Source of the DNA: Verticillium longisporum
Lineage: Eukaryota > Ascomycota > Sordariomycetes > Glomerellales > Plectosphaerellaceae
Reading direction: 5' to 3'
DNA: 64,000 nucleotides
Assembly: GCA_019188255.1 (NCBI GenBank)
Contig: JAETXT010000011.1
Location: 2,852,001-2,916,000, forward strand
Shown here: positions 11,352 through 22,954 of the stretch, piece after piece
How the letters are laid out: every line of letters begins with the position of its first letter
Numbering within the stretch: the first letter of the stretch is position 1
Notes under the pieces: generated by a model
Databases searched by the model: none
What the model saw: only the letters and a program-made list of their open reading frames with translations
Told to the model about the DNA's origin: nothing
Translations under genes and position numbers: made by a program

Positions 11352-11898
11352 AAGCTAGGACTTGTCACTGGGTGGCGCTTTTTCTTGGAGGGCGTTTTAC
11401 GGGATACCAGACCGGCAATAATACAATGCAACAGGTTATCAATGTGCGATGAGTTCATTCTCCAGTGACGCAGTGCCACGGCGACGACAGTCCAACGTTG
11501 ACAGCGGGTGGAGGTTGCAAATGCTGCAGCCTTCAGGAGTTGTGACGGCCCATGAAGCACAGAGCCGGCAGTCATCCTATCCAAGCTGCACAGCATTCAC
11601 TCACAGATCCCGATTGATGTTAGCAATCCTTGCATATACAGGAGCAATACCATGCTCCCAAGGTATAAATGGGGGCATCCCACGTCCATGGGGGGATGGA
11701 GGAGAGAAATAAAAACCAAGATCACCGCTCCGTAAATGCCACAACAGGACAAAGAGGCCGCTTCCTTCCCAAGGCGCTCTTGTCCATAAACCGCCGACGC
11801 CAAGCAAGCACATTTCGCAAATGCAAAAGAAAAAGAATCGAAATGTCCAGTCATATACGCCCAAATCACCAGGGAGCCTACCCTCGCCTCGCGAATCC
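11352..11898. other. Intergenic, between converging genes
   Basis: 3' flanks of PRP5 (+) and the small lipidated-protein gene (-). No gene or RNA recognised. Confidence 0.6.
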
Positions 11899-12351
11899 TC
11901 AGTTATAGTCTCGCGCCACGGCCGCCGCGTCCGCAGCCCGATGCTGCCTCTCCTCGGCGCTCAGCTGGTTGAGGGTATCATTGCGCGTCTGTTTCTTCTG
12001 GGCGTTGAGCTGCGCGCCGAGCTTGCCCGTTGGTTTGCTGGCGGCTTTGGCACGGGCCTAGAGTAGGAGGGGAAGAGTCCCCCGTCTGTCAGTGTCTCGA
12101 TCAATTCGGTGGGGCCGCTCGTAAGATCGGGTGGGATGTATGTATGTACGCACCTCGGCTGCCTCGGCGGCGCGCTGGCGCTGGTCGTCGCGACCGGCGG
12201 TGGAGGCTTCGGAGCCGCCTCCGCCGAGGGTGCGCGGCGGGCCGCCGACCTTGGGGACCGGGGCGGTCTGGCGCTGGGGAGGGGCGGTGCCGAGGGGTCG
12301 ACCGGGAGAGGCGGAGTTTTCGGGCTTCTCTTTGCCGCAGACGGAGCCCAT
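11899..12351 (-). CDS. Small protein with putative N-myristoylation/palmitoylation signal
   Basis: Exon 1 (12351-12154) and exon 2 (12057-11899) are joined over a 96-bp intron (GTGCGT...CTAG) to give 118 residues. The start MGSVCGKEKPENS fits an N-myristoylation signal (Gly2, Ser3) with an adjacent Cys5 suited to palmitoylation, as in many peripheral membrane proteins. The middle is Pro/Gly-rich and disordered (PQRQTAPVPKVGGPPRTLGG). The C-terminal half is charged and probably helical: AAEAAE, then KLGAQLNAQKKQTRNDTL and LSAEERQHRAADAAAVARDYN. The intron falls in the helical Ala/Glu/Arg stretch and the joined reading is continuous. I do not recognise a named family. It might be a small adaptor at vacuolar or plasma membrane; that is inference from the lipidation signal alone. 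Confidence 0.75.
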
Positions 12352-14499
12352 CGTGGTCGGGTGGAGGGGGGTCTTGTTGGTGCGTGAGGGGGATCTGGTG
12401 GTTGACGAGGCTGAGCGAGGTTGAGGGTTGAGGGTATCGTGAGAGGTGCTTGTAGGGTTGCAGTCGCAGGCGTGATGTCACTGTCGTCGCAAATCGCCAG
12501 TAGCAAGTCGCAATGGATATTCAGTATACGAATGGTGAGTGGCGGTTGAGTAAAGATGAGATGGAGCTGCGATCAGAGAGTGCAATGGGGAATAGCAATG
12601 CTCTGCGAACCGAGGACATTGCCCGCAATCAGCCACTTGGAGGGGACGCGCAAGTTCCGGCGAAGCTGCCAAGAAGGACCTCCCAAGCCTCCTTCCTTGG
12701 CCACGAATGGGTGGTGACAATTGGGGGGGTTTGTGCAGGCACGGGCCACCAACCAGGCTGGTTGGTCCCTGCCATGCGTGCCACTGAAGGAGGGGTCATT
12801 ATTAAGGCAGGCTCGATCTGGCAGTCGCCGACCGATAAGCATCATAGGCAGGCACGATACGATAGATGCACCAGAAAATGATTCTGACAGTCGTGTGCTC
12901 GCTGGACCGACAGCAGCAGCATCTCTCGGTTCACGCATGACCCCATCCCAGCCCTCTGCCACAAGCAGCCCGCAAGGTGTTCACTTTGCGTCTCAAGTAC
13001 TTTGTTTGCCTCTCAAGTACTTTGACAATTTCCCTCAGAAAGATACATCGCCAGCGACGCGGGCCTTCGATTCACATACCTTACCCACCCAGACACCGCA
13101 CTCCTCATGCCTCTGGCTGCCAGGTTCTACATCGACCCCTCCACACCCCTCCAAAGCACCCGCAAAGTGTGAATTTCCCATTGATCATAGGGAAATGGCA
13201 TCCTCGTACCTGAACGGGCGAACCAACTTTCAGGGGCGTTGCAGCCACCAGGCTTTATGCGCAGCGGGCTGAACTTTTGTCGGTGGGGTTGGGGGCTGCA
13301 CTCATTGACTTTCATCTGCGTCTCTCTCGAGATATTGGGGCAGGCATTTGACGGAGGCGGAACGGCGTGAGCTTTGGGTGGGCTTTCGGAGCTTGCTTGT
13401 CCAAGTGATGTCGAGCTCCGAATCCATGGACGCAGAGGATATAAAGGGAGTGCGTCCTGCTCACCAACCCGGAGCGTTTCTGGCATCAAAGACAGACAAC
13501 CTTGGGGCGCCCGAACAGACATTCGACAGCACCTTGACAGCAAAAAGCACTTCTTCGTCCTAAGCCGCCCGCCCACGTTTCGGACACTTTTGTTCCTGGC
13601 CTACCACCTCGTGCTCTCCCGAAGACCCGAACCTGCAGGCAATACCTACTTGCCGCAGCCTGCAGTCTCGGCTAGAGAGATCTTTGAACCGGCGACGTCG
13701 AGTCCCATCATTGCGAGCCCACTCATTCGCCGCCCTACTCCTCTGAGCACTTTGCTGCTGGTCCCTAATAAGGCCTTAGCATCTGAGTTGGCACCCTAGC
13801 CCCGAAGTCAAGTCGTCGATTTTCTTTCGACCATTCCGTGTCCTAGGTACTTGTTGCACACGCACGGTAAGCTCCCAATCAGAGGTACCCACTACATTGC
13901 ACGGCATTACGTCGACAGGGGTCCTACTGCAACTTCAACTCGTTAGCCCCTCCTCTCTTCTCATCGCGCAAGCCATCCGGGTTCTCACTGACCTCTCCTC
14001 TTGGCAGGCCCTCCGCGCCCACACCCGCGCCCGCGCCCACGCCTACCCACGCAAAGGCAACGGCAGGCGCTCATCAGCCACCTGCCTGTCCACCACACTG
14101 CGTTGTCGCTTCCAACGGAGCACACGGCGGTCACGGTGACGGCCCACGGTCGGGGTGTATTCTTTCCCTCTGCCCACTGGACTTCTCCTGCCCCTCGGTC
14201 CCGTCCCTGATCACCACCTTAGGGTCAGACGGCCACCGATTTCTTCCTTCGTCCGCCCGTTGCGGATCTTCGTCTTGAAACCGGACCCTTTCCTCTCGAT
14301 CCCCCATCCGGCATTTCCCACCAGAGAGCATCTCTTACCACTTGCTTTCTCAATATCCATTCTTCTCAGCACTGTCTGACCATCCGTCTGTGCCTGCGGA
14401 AGATCTTCCAGGCCACCCCCTCCCCTCGGATATCTCTCATATTTCTACTCCCAAGTGGCCCTCTACCGCCTCTGAGCACCAGCTCGGCACATCTCAGCC
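12352..14499. other. Long upstream region of the zinc regulator gene
   Basis: About 2.1 kb between two divergent genes. No coding gene supported. The last 650 bp look like a transcribed leader: a plausible 5'-UTR intron runs from 13867 (GTAAGC) to 14007 (TTGGCAG) with a CTGAC branch-like motif near 13988. The leader contains short upstream ATGs. Confidence 0.5.
13867..14007 (+). other. Possible 5'-UTR intron of the zinc regulator gene
   Basis: Donor GTAAGC, branch-like CACTGACC and acceptor TTGGCAG are spaced as in local coding introns. There is no reading frame to test it; this is inference from splice signals. Confidence 0.35.
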
Positions 14500-17009
14500 A
14501 TGGACGATTCCTATGGCATTGACATGGAAGACTTTACGGCTTCCGAGCAGTTGAACTTTGAAATGTTCACCGAGCTCGACCCGACTCCCAGCTTTACTCA
14601 GGCCTCTGAAAGCCACAACCACTTCTATCATGGCTCTGGCACCTCCCACGATGATACATGCATTGACCCCAATGCCAGCTTCATGTTCTCCTCCCGCTTG
14701 GACAATGATGCGCTCATGTCCCAGTCGTCTGCTCCCCCTCCTCGGTCAGCCCCCTCAGCAGCAGCAGCAGCAGCAGCAGCAGCCGCGCCTCGTCCTCGCC
14801 AGTCTTCCATGCCCACGGACACCAGCTCGAACGCCAAAAACGACTTTGACTTCCATGGCTTCCAGTGGACCAATGCAGCGGCTGCGAGCTTCAACACTCT
14901 ATCTGACCCCAACTACGACCTCCTCCCCAATGCGACGGACGAGGCTGCTGCCTCGCCCGAGGACGCGTGTGCTGCAGAGTGCACCAAGCCCGACTGCGAA
15001 GATGCCTGCGAGGACCCGGACTGCGAAGTCGACTCCGAGACCTGCGCTGACGACTGCGCTGTCGACTGCGAAAGCGCCTGCGATGACGAAGAATGCCAAA
15101 AGGCCGGGTGTCCTGAAGAGTGCGACGAGGAAGCCTGCAACCCCATCACGCGTTGCACAGAGGATCACTGTTCAGACAAAGCGGAAGCTGCACCTGATGA
15201 TGCGTCTGCTGCTGCTGCCAAAATCCTCGAAGATTTGCAAAACCCTCCCGTCGTCCGGCAACAGCACCGTCAGCCGCAGCAACCACAATATATGCAACTG
15301 CAACAGCAACACCTGCAACTACAACAGCTTCCACAGCAACACCTGCAACCGCAACAGATGCAACAGCAACAGATGCAGCCACACCAGATGCAGCCACAAC
15401 AACAGATGCAACAGCAGTTGCGACCACGACAACAGATGCAACAGCAGTTGCAGCCACAACAGCAGGAACAGTACCTTTACACGCATGGCATGAATTTTGC
15501 CTCCCAGCAGACACTTCAGTCCCCGGCTCTCCAATCCTCGCAAATTCCTTGTTCTCGCCCAGAAGGTGGGATGAGCTTCTCCCAGATGGACTTGAGTTCC
15601 GTCTCTTTCGAGCAGGCCGCGCCACAGGTCGACATGATGGGCAGGTTTATCGATACTATGCCTCTGAACCCGACCATAGATCCTTTCTTCGAGCATATAT
15701 ACCAGTGTCACGATCCAAATCAACCCCAGTGCGTCGAGCCATGCGTGCTCAGCACCTTTCCCACGCAGTACGCACAATGTCCGTTTCCCCAATGGCCCCA
15801 AGACCATCTGAATCAGAATGCGTTCTATCAAGGAGACCACAGCCCGACCAGGCAGAATACCAAATGCAACACCAAGTTCCGAACGGCTTCGCAGCTGGTC
15901 GCACACTTTAACGAGCAACATCGGCCAGCCCTGGCTGCCACGAACCACACGTTCGCTATCCCACAATACAACATACATCACCCGAGCCCGGCTCCCGTGA
16001 CCCAGACAATCAAGGGCATGACTTTTCGTCGGGGAGCAGGCCACCTCAACGGTTCCCCTACCTCGGACGCGATGCAGCGACCACTGTCTGCCATGACAGC
16101 CTCGTCCACCCTGACAGGCGATAGCGCCCAAATCAGCACTCCAGTAACACCTGTATCAGAAAGCTTCTCTCGCACGAACAACCAGTGTCGCTGGTTGTCT
16201 TATGGTCAGGTCTGCGGATTGACATTCAGGGATGAAGAAGAACTTCATCAGCATGTCCGCGATCGTCACACCGCACCCTTGAACAAGGAGGTCGGTGGAT
16301 TTCCCTGCCACTGGGAAAAGTGCGTCCGCCAAAAGAAGGGCAGCGCCGGCAACTTTTCTCAAAAGTCCAAGCTCGACCGCCATCTACAGGTCCACACCGG
16401 CTGTAAGCACAACTTTCCCGTCCGCATCATGACCACCGTGACCACATGGATTAACTCGTTGTATAGACAAGCCTGTCAAGTGCTCGATTTGTAACCTTAG
16501 TCTTTCCGCCAAGCAGTCGCTAGACCAGCACATGCGTATACACACTGGTGATGAGCCATGGATCTGTACTTGGGCTGGTTGTGGTGCATCCTTCAAGCAA
16601 CAGAGTGCTCTCAGTAAGTCTTGGAGCGAATACTCGTCAATGACAGGATGAAGCTAATCTTTTTTCTACAGCAATGCACACAAGGACGCATACAGGCGAT
16701 AAGCCCCTTGCCTGCAATATATGCGGAAGAACCTTCAGCGAGTCGTCCAACCTGTCTAAGCACAGACGCACTCACAATCTAAAAGGTGACCATATCTGCG
16801 ACCTATGTGGCAAGGACTTTAGGCGCCTCGATCAGCTGCGCCGACACATCAAAACCAAGCATAAGAATGACGATGGGAGCGGTATGGCTATGGCCAAAGC
16901 TGATAGTCACCAGTCAGGGCTTGACCTATCCTTCCAGTCAAGTCCTCAATTTGACGACCTTGACGCGATGCTCCAGGGGTTCCCTAAGTTTGAGAATAGT
17001 CCTCTCTGA
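14500..17009 (+). CDS. zafA: Zinc-responsive C2H2 transcription factor, Zap1/ZafA type
   Basis: Exons 14500-16402, 16467-16613 and 16672-17009 join to 795 residues. Zap1/ZafA activates zinc-uptake genes in the nucleus when zinc is scarce. Residues about 157-222 form a cysteine-rich block with repeated CxxxC/CxxxxC spacing (starts CAAECTKPDCEDACEDPDC), comparable to the zinc-sensing Cys-rich activation domains of Zap1. Residues about 255-335 are Gln-rich, encoded by CAA/CAG repeats, and an Ala run lies near residue 90. The C-terminus has a tandem finger array: CRW...HVRDRH, CHWEKC...HLQVH, CSIC...HMRIH, CTWAGC...HTRTH, CNICGRTFSESSNLSKH and CDLCGKDFRRLDQLRRH. The ESSNLSKH finger followed by a final CDLCGK finger mirrors the end of yeast Zap1. 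Both introns lie in the finger array. Other C2H2 regulators are possible, but the Cys-rich block plus this finger order make ZafA the best call. Confidence 0.85.
15245..15470 (+). repeat. CAA/CAG-rich low-complexity coding repeat (poly-Gln)
   Basis: Within the zinc regulator gene, imperfect repeats of CAACAGATGCA and CAGCCACAACA encode Gln-rich sequence with interspersed Met, Leu, His and Pro. Length variation between strains is likely. Confidence 0.8.
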
Positions 17010-20000
17010 TGACTGACGAAGTTGACGATAGGCAGAGATGCGGTGTCCCTCATGGTGTTTTTTTCGTGTTTTCCTTTGGTTTCTTTCAAGTCTCGGGGCA
17101 GGAAAACGGTCGGCATTGATCGCGGCGTTACGGCTTGGCTGAGTCGCTTTGGGTGGGTGGGCGGTCTGCCTGTGATTTCTGGTGTTCGATACCCCGTGGA
17201 AACGGAGTTCGGGGGCGGGGCATTGGGTTGGTCATCTTGTCTTTTCCACTCTGTCTTTTCCACTCTGACTGCGATTGCAGTCCGGCTAGTGTTTGTTTGG
17301 GGTTTCTAAGCATCTGTACGGGAAAGGGCGATGCAGCTGTGGTAGGCAAACCGCCTCAGGCTCGCTCGCCCATTGTTCGGTGACTGCTCACGCAGTCTTG
17401 CTTGGTGTTTTTGGTGGCTTTGGTTTTAAAAAGGTTGACGCACTTATGATGAAACAGCCTCTTGCAGTCTGGTCATCTGAATTGAATCACCATGAAACAT
17501 GCTTGTGTTTGCACTCTTTACTGCAATGGTGCGAGTGACTTGAGTGTATGTGACCAAGGCATGGCCAACAATCCCACCTCTTCACTTGGCCTTTGCAAGC
17601 CGGAGGGAGACTGTACCGCAATGCTGTATGTTCCCCGTCTGATCTGACATAACATTATACAATCTTGTCAAGATTCGCATCGCAGGGTCCGCACGTGCAG
17701 TTGTTACATGGGTAGGGCTTTACTTGGGCACGTCGTTCCTGACAGTCATCACCTCGCTGATGGGAACCCAGAGCACCTGACGTTTACGAGAGATGGGGGG
17801 GCGGGGGCAGAAGGGGGACACGGGGGAGGGCCAGGATACCAGGACTCATCATCATACTCTAGGGCATCCGAATCTTGGTCCCTGGGACATGACAGCAGCA
17901 GGGGGCTCAGTCGGCGCCTTGGGGCTATTACGATCACCAAGACTCGCCGCAGACAGCTTCCCCCTCCCTCCCCCCCTTTTTTTTCCGGGGGCGCTGGTGA
18001 TCATACCCCTCGGAAACTGTGATGTCATGGCTTGCACGGCATGATCGACAAGGGGGGCTGTGATTCCTCTAGCGTAGAGTGAATCTACTGTTGGAAGGGG
18101 ATGTCATGTCAAATAGGGTTCAGGGGGTTCGTCTTCCTGACGAGCATTGTTGGGGACAGAGGACGGGGGCTGGCGAAGCAAGACGAGACAGAGGGTGACG
18201 AAGCTGGAAGAGTAGGTCTCAACATGCGTTAGATGGTCGGCCTCTGTTCTCGGTCGTTGCCTGCACGAAAAGTGAGGCTGTCAAATGGGTCGGGCATCGG
18301 AATGCAACGTGGGTTTAGCAAGACGGAGGACCGGCGCTTTGCTCGGGGTCGGGGGCGTATATGGGAGCTTGGGACGCCACGTTTTGCTTACCGGTCTCCT
18401 TCTGGGTTTGTTTTTGCATCGTTTGTGGCGTCGAGAGTTATCCTTGGCAGTGAAGGGCGTCAACTCTGTCGTGTAGTGGTAGGGCAGTGTGTCGAGCGTT
18501 GTTCCCAGCTCTTTTGTGTCTAAACCGCTCAACTGGTTTCGGGGAATTGTCTATGTAATTTGGGTTGCACGTCGTTCATGGGGCTTGGGGGACAGACATG
18601 GGCAAGGGCTTTGAGTGTAGATGCTTCAGTTTATGTGATCAAGGACGTTGTTTTGCATTGGATTCTATGCTCATTCAGTACCGCGGTTTGGAACGTGCTG
18701 GTATCACCCCTCTTGAAAATGAATTTCCAATCTGATACAAGCAGAAAACATCCAGAATTGCCCATAGATTATGAAGAGATTTTGACACTAGTCCGGGCAT
18801 TCTTTTTCCTTCTGTGTTTGTGTGATTTTCAGAAGCTTTTGAGAAAGCCAATGCCTCGTACTGCAACAAGAGCCCTAGAGGGGCTCTCATCGTGAAAGAC
18901 GCGGCCCGTGCAAATGACCGAACAGAGCTCGGAGTCCGGAGCATCGCGGAATTGTTGAGCTGGCAGGCAGGCAAAGTTGCTCGGACTCGGCTGCCCGTTG
19001 GGAGGGCGGTGCTCGGGGGCGGTGGTTGAGGCTTCGAAGGTTCAAACTGTAAAGACACCAGATTACTCCAGATATGTTCCCCCGTTTTCCCGGAATTGGC
19101 GCGCCACGCCTCGTCTAGCCTGACTTGGCCACACAAATCATCGTCCCGCCTTTTGTCGCGCATTTCAGTATTTTCGTCTAATTCTGGGTGAGGGTTGAAA
19201 CTCGATGGATATGCGAGTACACCTGAACTCACTTGCGTGTGCTTCGAATAGTGAGTGAAGTTCATCTACCCATGCAACTGTAGTCTGGTTAGCCCTACCC
19301 GTCTGGAAAATGGTAAGGCTGACGGAAGGAAAGACTGTATATATCGTCGGTAAGTGTGGCAAACACATGAATCATTAGACAATATGGATCTCTATGGCTT
19401 GCGTAAGGCAACTGCTCGATGCCCGCAGCATCATTTGAGGGGGGTGGATGTAGCACACAGGAACTGCTCTGAGTTTCATGTGAAACGTGGCTTTTCCGCC
19501 TTCTCCAGCTGGAAGTACCGTGTTGTGTGCAATGTCACTTGACCTACCTGCCTGGAGAAGGTACAAGGGATACTTGTTATCCAACGTTCCTCACACTCCA
19601 ACACCCCATGCACACTATGTGGCGCAGATAGTCCTTCTCCCCAGAATGTCCACAATAGGGAATACGAGACGGTTAGCTTGCATGTCACATTCGGGAGGCA
19701 CCGGCCATGCTCGATGGTGACCGCTGGAGCAGATTCGAGCCCGGACAAACGCTTGATCACGGCGTAGAAAGCGTGGAACGAGCGAGTTGCGGCCTCGTTT
19801 GAACAGCGGGATGAATGAGAGATGAAGAGGGAAACGTAAACCATTTTTTTATTCTCTCTCTCTTTTTCTTTTAAAAAAAAGAAGAAAACGACTGCAAATG
19901 GCTGCGATGTTCATGGCTGGCCTCGTACATGCCCTCGAACGTCCGACACGGCGTAGAAAAGGAGGAAAGCACCACACTAGCTTGAATGCAAACGATACCT

Positions 20001-20594
20001 TTCACGGCCGGAACATGGCTCACACTGAAGCCCCCCTGATTCCTGCCACTCAACTAAAACCCGTTGGAGACGTCGTCTTGTCACGTAATGAGAAGGTAGA
20101 CTCCACGGGGGACGTGTATGGTGCACGATGCCTGGTGACAATGCAGCCTCCTTCCGCGGAATGCAAGTAAAGAGCCGACAAGCTAGAAGTGTGAGGATCA
20201 TAGCATCTGCTACTGCAGCTTCGGATCCGGGCCTTCTTTTACGGGCATGACGTGTTCTTGGTCCGGAGTGTGGCCGTTACCAATGTGGACTCTTGCAACG
20301 AGGTGTCGACACTGCACACGTCCGCACTTTCCTCCTCACTGCTTGCTTTCCCATATTCCTCTTCTTTCTTTCTCTTCTTCCTGGCGGCTGCTTCTACTAC
20401 TCTTTTTCTCCTGGATTAAGTGGCGTTTTGATGGCATCCTCGTTTGAGGGTGTTTTGATGCATAGGCACTGCTGAGGTAGCACATGGAAACGAGCCAGTA
20501 AGGGACAATTGGGTTTGGTTTGGCATTGATTCATTTTGGGACGGAAGTCCGCATACTGGGGAACCAGATCTCTCACACTCGGGTGATTGAATGG
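17010..20594. other. Long gene-poor region
   Basis: About 3.6 kb with no supported gene. Open frames are short and change without family-like sequence. It includes a T-rich/A-rich inverted stretch at 19846-19890 (TTTTCTTTTAAAAAAAAGAAGAAAA). The left part is 3' flank of the zinc regulator. Confidence 0.5.
19846..19890. repeat. CT-rich tract with A/T-rich inverted stretch
   Basis: A polypyrimidine run (ATTCTCTCTCTCTTTTTC) passes directly into its rough complement (AAAAAAAAGAAGAAAA), giving a potential hairpin in the spacer. Confidence 0.5.
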
Positions 20595-21005
20595 ATGTGC
20601 ACAGCATGCCGCAATTACTGGAGGATGGTCACTTGGGAAACCAGCATTGGGTTTGCTGCCTATCGAGGCTACCTATGCAGCATGCGGGGAGAGCTGCTTG
20701 ACGATGGAACCCGCTTCGACGTGATCAGAAGGGAAGGACAACTCATTGCCATGACGCCTCAGCTCAGATGGATTCTGGTACTGGAACAGCTCCTGATGGC
20801 GCTCAGCCCAGATCGAAAGTGGGCTGAGGAAGACGGTTTGGAGGAGCTAGATTTGGCACCCAAGCCCGCAGATGATGCGGCACTAACACTCAACGAGGAA
20901 ACACTCCAATCCTCACTCATGTCCACCCTACATCAGCAAGACGTTGATACCAGCCCAAGCATGAACAGTGTCGGTGTCGTGGAGGACGCGGCCAGCCGTT
21001 TCTGA
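20595..21005 (+). CDS. Possible hypothetical protein, 136 codons
   Basis: The ATG at 20595 opens a frame to TGA at 21003-21005. The product (starts MCTACRNYWRM) has balanced composition, a plausibly helical middle (PQLRWILVLEQLLMAL) and an acidic, Ser/Thr-rich tail. I recognise no family. It could be the last exon of a larger gene or a chance frame; the same frame stays open upstream to about 20520 without an ATG. The end lies 57 bp before the 5S rRNA gene on the same strand, which would be tight for a Pol II 3' end. Treat as tentative. Confidence 0.3.
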   Translation: MCTACRNYWRMVTWETSIGFAAYRGYLCSMRGELLDDGTRFDVIRREGQLIAMTPQLRWILVLEQLLMALSPDRKWAEEDGLEELDLAPKPADDAALTLNEETLQSSLMSTLHQQDVDTSPSMNSVGVVEDAASRF

Positions 21006-21062
21006 GGTTGGCTTATCACAAGTAGATATCCCTGTTGTACCTCCAGAATGCCATTGAACAGC

Positions 21063-21181
21063 ACATACGACCATACCTACTGGAGAATTCGGGATCCCGT
21101 CCGCTCTCCCCTAGACAAGCCAGTAAGGGTCGGACCAGTAGTTGGGTGGGTGACCACCAGCGAATCCCTGATGTTGTATGT
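21063..21181 (+). rRNA. 5S ribosomal RNA gene
   Basis: A 119-nt segment starts ACATACGACCATA and ends ATGTTGTATGT; these ends pair as helix I. Internal landmarks of fungal 5S rRNA are present: GGGATCCCGTCCGCTC, CTAGACAAGCC, AGTAGTTGGGTGGGTGACC and CAGCGAATCCCTG. The CCTACTGG and CCAGTAAGG arms pair as helix II with a bulge. A T8 run follows at once, as expected for Pol III termination. No second 5S copy and no 18S/28S sequence occurs nearby, so it is a dispersed copy, the usual arrangement in Neurospora-like fungi. I see no disabling change, though function cannot be proven from sequence alone. Confidence 0.93.
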
Positions 21182-21188
21182 TTTTTTT
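21181..21188 (+). terminator. Pol III terminator of the 5S rRNA gene
   Basis: Run of eight T directly at the 3' end of the 5S sequence. Confidence 0.8.
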
Positions 21189-22954
21189 GTTGGCCTTTTT
21201 TGGAATCAGTCGCTATAGTGCGCCTTGGTGGGATACAGCAATGATTCGAGGTTCTAATCGGGTGCAGCGAAGCTCGGCGACGAAGTGAGGTGGGGGCGGA
21301 GGGCATGAATGGGGCCGTCAATCTTTTGAACCTTGACGTGAAGGTAAAAGCTGGGCTGATGCTTGTCTTTCATGGCATCAAAATGTAGTTCCCAAATAAT
21401 GGGGCACGGGATATATCGTGTGATCGGCTCAGCCATCTGCCTACGCCCTCAATGCGGTTCGCTGGACATTGATTCTGCCGAAAGGCACTTCAAATCATGG
21501 ATATCGCAAAGGTCATTATACTTCACCCTCTAAGCCTTGCTCCTGTGATGCGCGTGCGCCCTAAGAATGATTGCGTGTAGCGTTGGGAGGGTTGCCGTTG
21601 CTGTCCGAATACAAGGGTGGCATGCCGATGGGACCTTACGTTACTACCGCCCATTGAGAGCCTCTCATATGTAAACTGTGCATTTGGGTGTGGGTGGCAG
21701 CCCATATAACATGGTCTTGATATCAACTTCAGCCCATCTTTGTCACTCATTGGTCTTGCAACGATTGATGGACCCTAACATGTAATTTCTCTTGATGTAC
21801 TTAGGAATATTTGTGCACTGCACTTTGGTATTCTGGTCTTCTTGACTGATCAGCACATACAGCTGAACCAGCTCTTACCCCTGGGTTCCCTCGACCAAAC
21901 CAAGTCCCATGCCAAGGTTTCTCCGTAATCCGTACTCTGGTCACTGACGATGAGCCCATCTGCCACCGGGCTTGTCACAGGAGTCACGATTGGACATTCT
22001 CTCGAACGAAAGCTTCCATCTTACCACCGCTTGATGTGTGAATAGCTACCGAGGTTTATCTAGCGGACGAAGGTTATTACTTTGGCACCCCAAAAACCAC
22101 GCGTCACGAGCACCGGGGTTCGTTCACTCAAGCTGAGTGATGCCGCAGTGTGCTGAGTCCAGGGAATTCTGTGCTTATAGCGAAGGTCATGTAAATTACT
22201 GAAGGGCCTGACAGGCTCAAAGGCACATCAAAGCTGTATTGATGCCAATGGTAAATTGTAAGATCGGACGGAAGATCTTCGTCTGTTCCGGTCATCGAGA
22301 AAGCCACCGAGACAGCGGCATCATCAGTACCGCCTCCGACGAACAATTGCAGGCTATCCTTCACATACGCAACGTGCTCCCTGTGACTGATGAAGTGGGT
22401 ATGGGTATGTCAGCCTGGTGTAGAGGGAAAGCCAAGGCATGTTGAGCTCTGATACGCGTGTTAGGTAGTTCCGTGGACAAGAAATCTTCGGCAATCATCA
22501 CTTGGCCCCGGACATTGGATGCTTAACATGAACTCATTGTCATATTGCAGCAGGCGATTCAGCTGTGCACCGTACCTGGGTGCAACGGACCGTCATGCAG
22601 GCGAGACAAGACATCCCTCTTCGAACAGCAACGCGCTGCCACGCCAAGACACCATGACCATCGTCACACATGTCGACTGAAGTCGGAAGGGGGCGTTGTG
22701 AATTTCAGAGCATCTTATTAGCTCTATGCAATGGGCGGCAGCTGTCCTGCTACCTAATCCGGGCCAGCGAGACCCGAACAAGTTTTTTATGAGTCCTGAC
22801 CCTCGAGAATCCGTTGCGCGTTGATGGGGAATAAGAAATCATTTATTTCCTCTGACCCGTGCGACGCATCGAGAAATCGGAGTCCCCCTTGCCAAAAACG
22901 TACGCCGATCATTGCCGTCCCCAGCCCTTCGTTACCCAGACACAGGCATCACGC
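21189..22954. other. Gene-poor region
   Basis: About 1.8 kb with only short, unconvincing frames. No RNA gene or repeat recognised. Confidence 0.5.

Noticed and set aside
14558..15493. 311-codon + strand frame inside the zinc regulator gene
   Set aside because: The CAG/CAA-rich repeats stay open in more than one frame; only the ATG-14500 frame encodes the Cys-rich block and zinc fingers.
17446..17530. ATGATGA ... CTGA motif pair resembling a box C/D snoRNA
   Set aside because: The boxes are only about 30 nt apart and no closing stem or rRNA match was seen.
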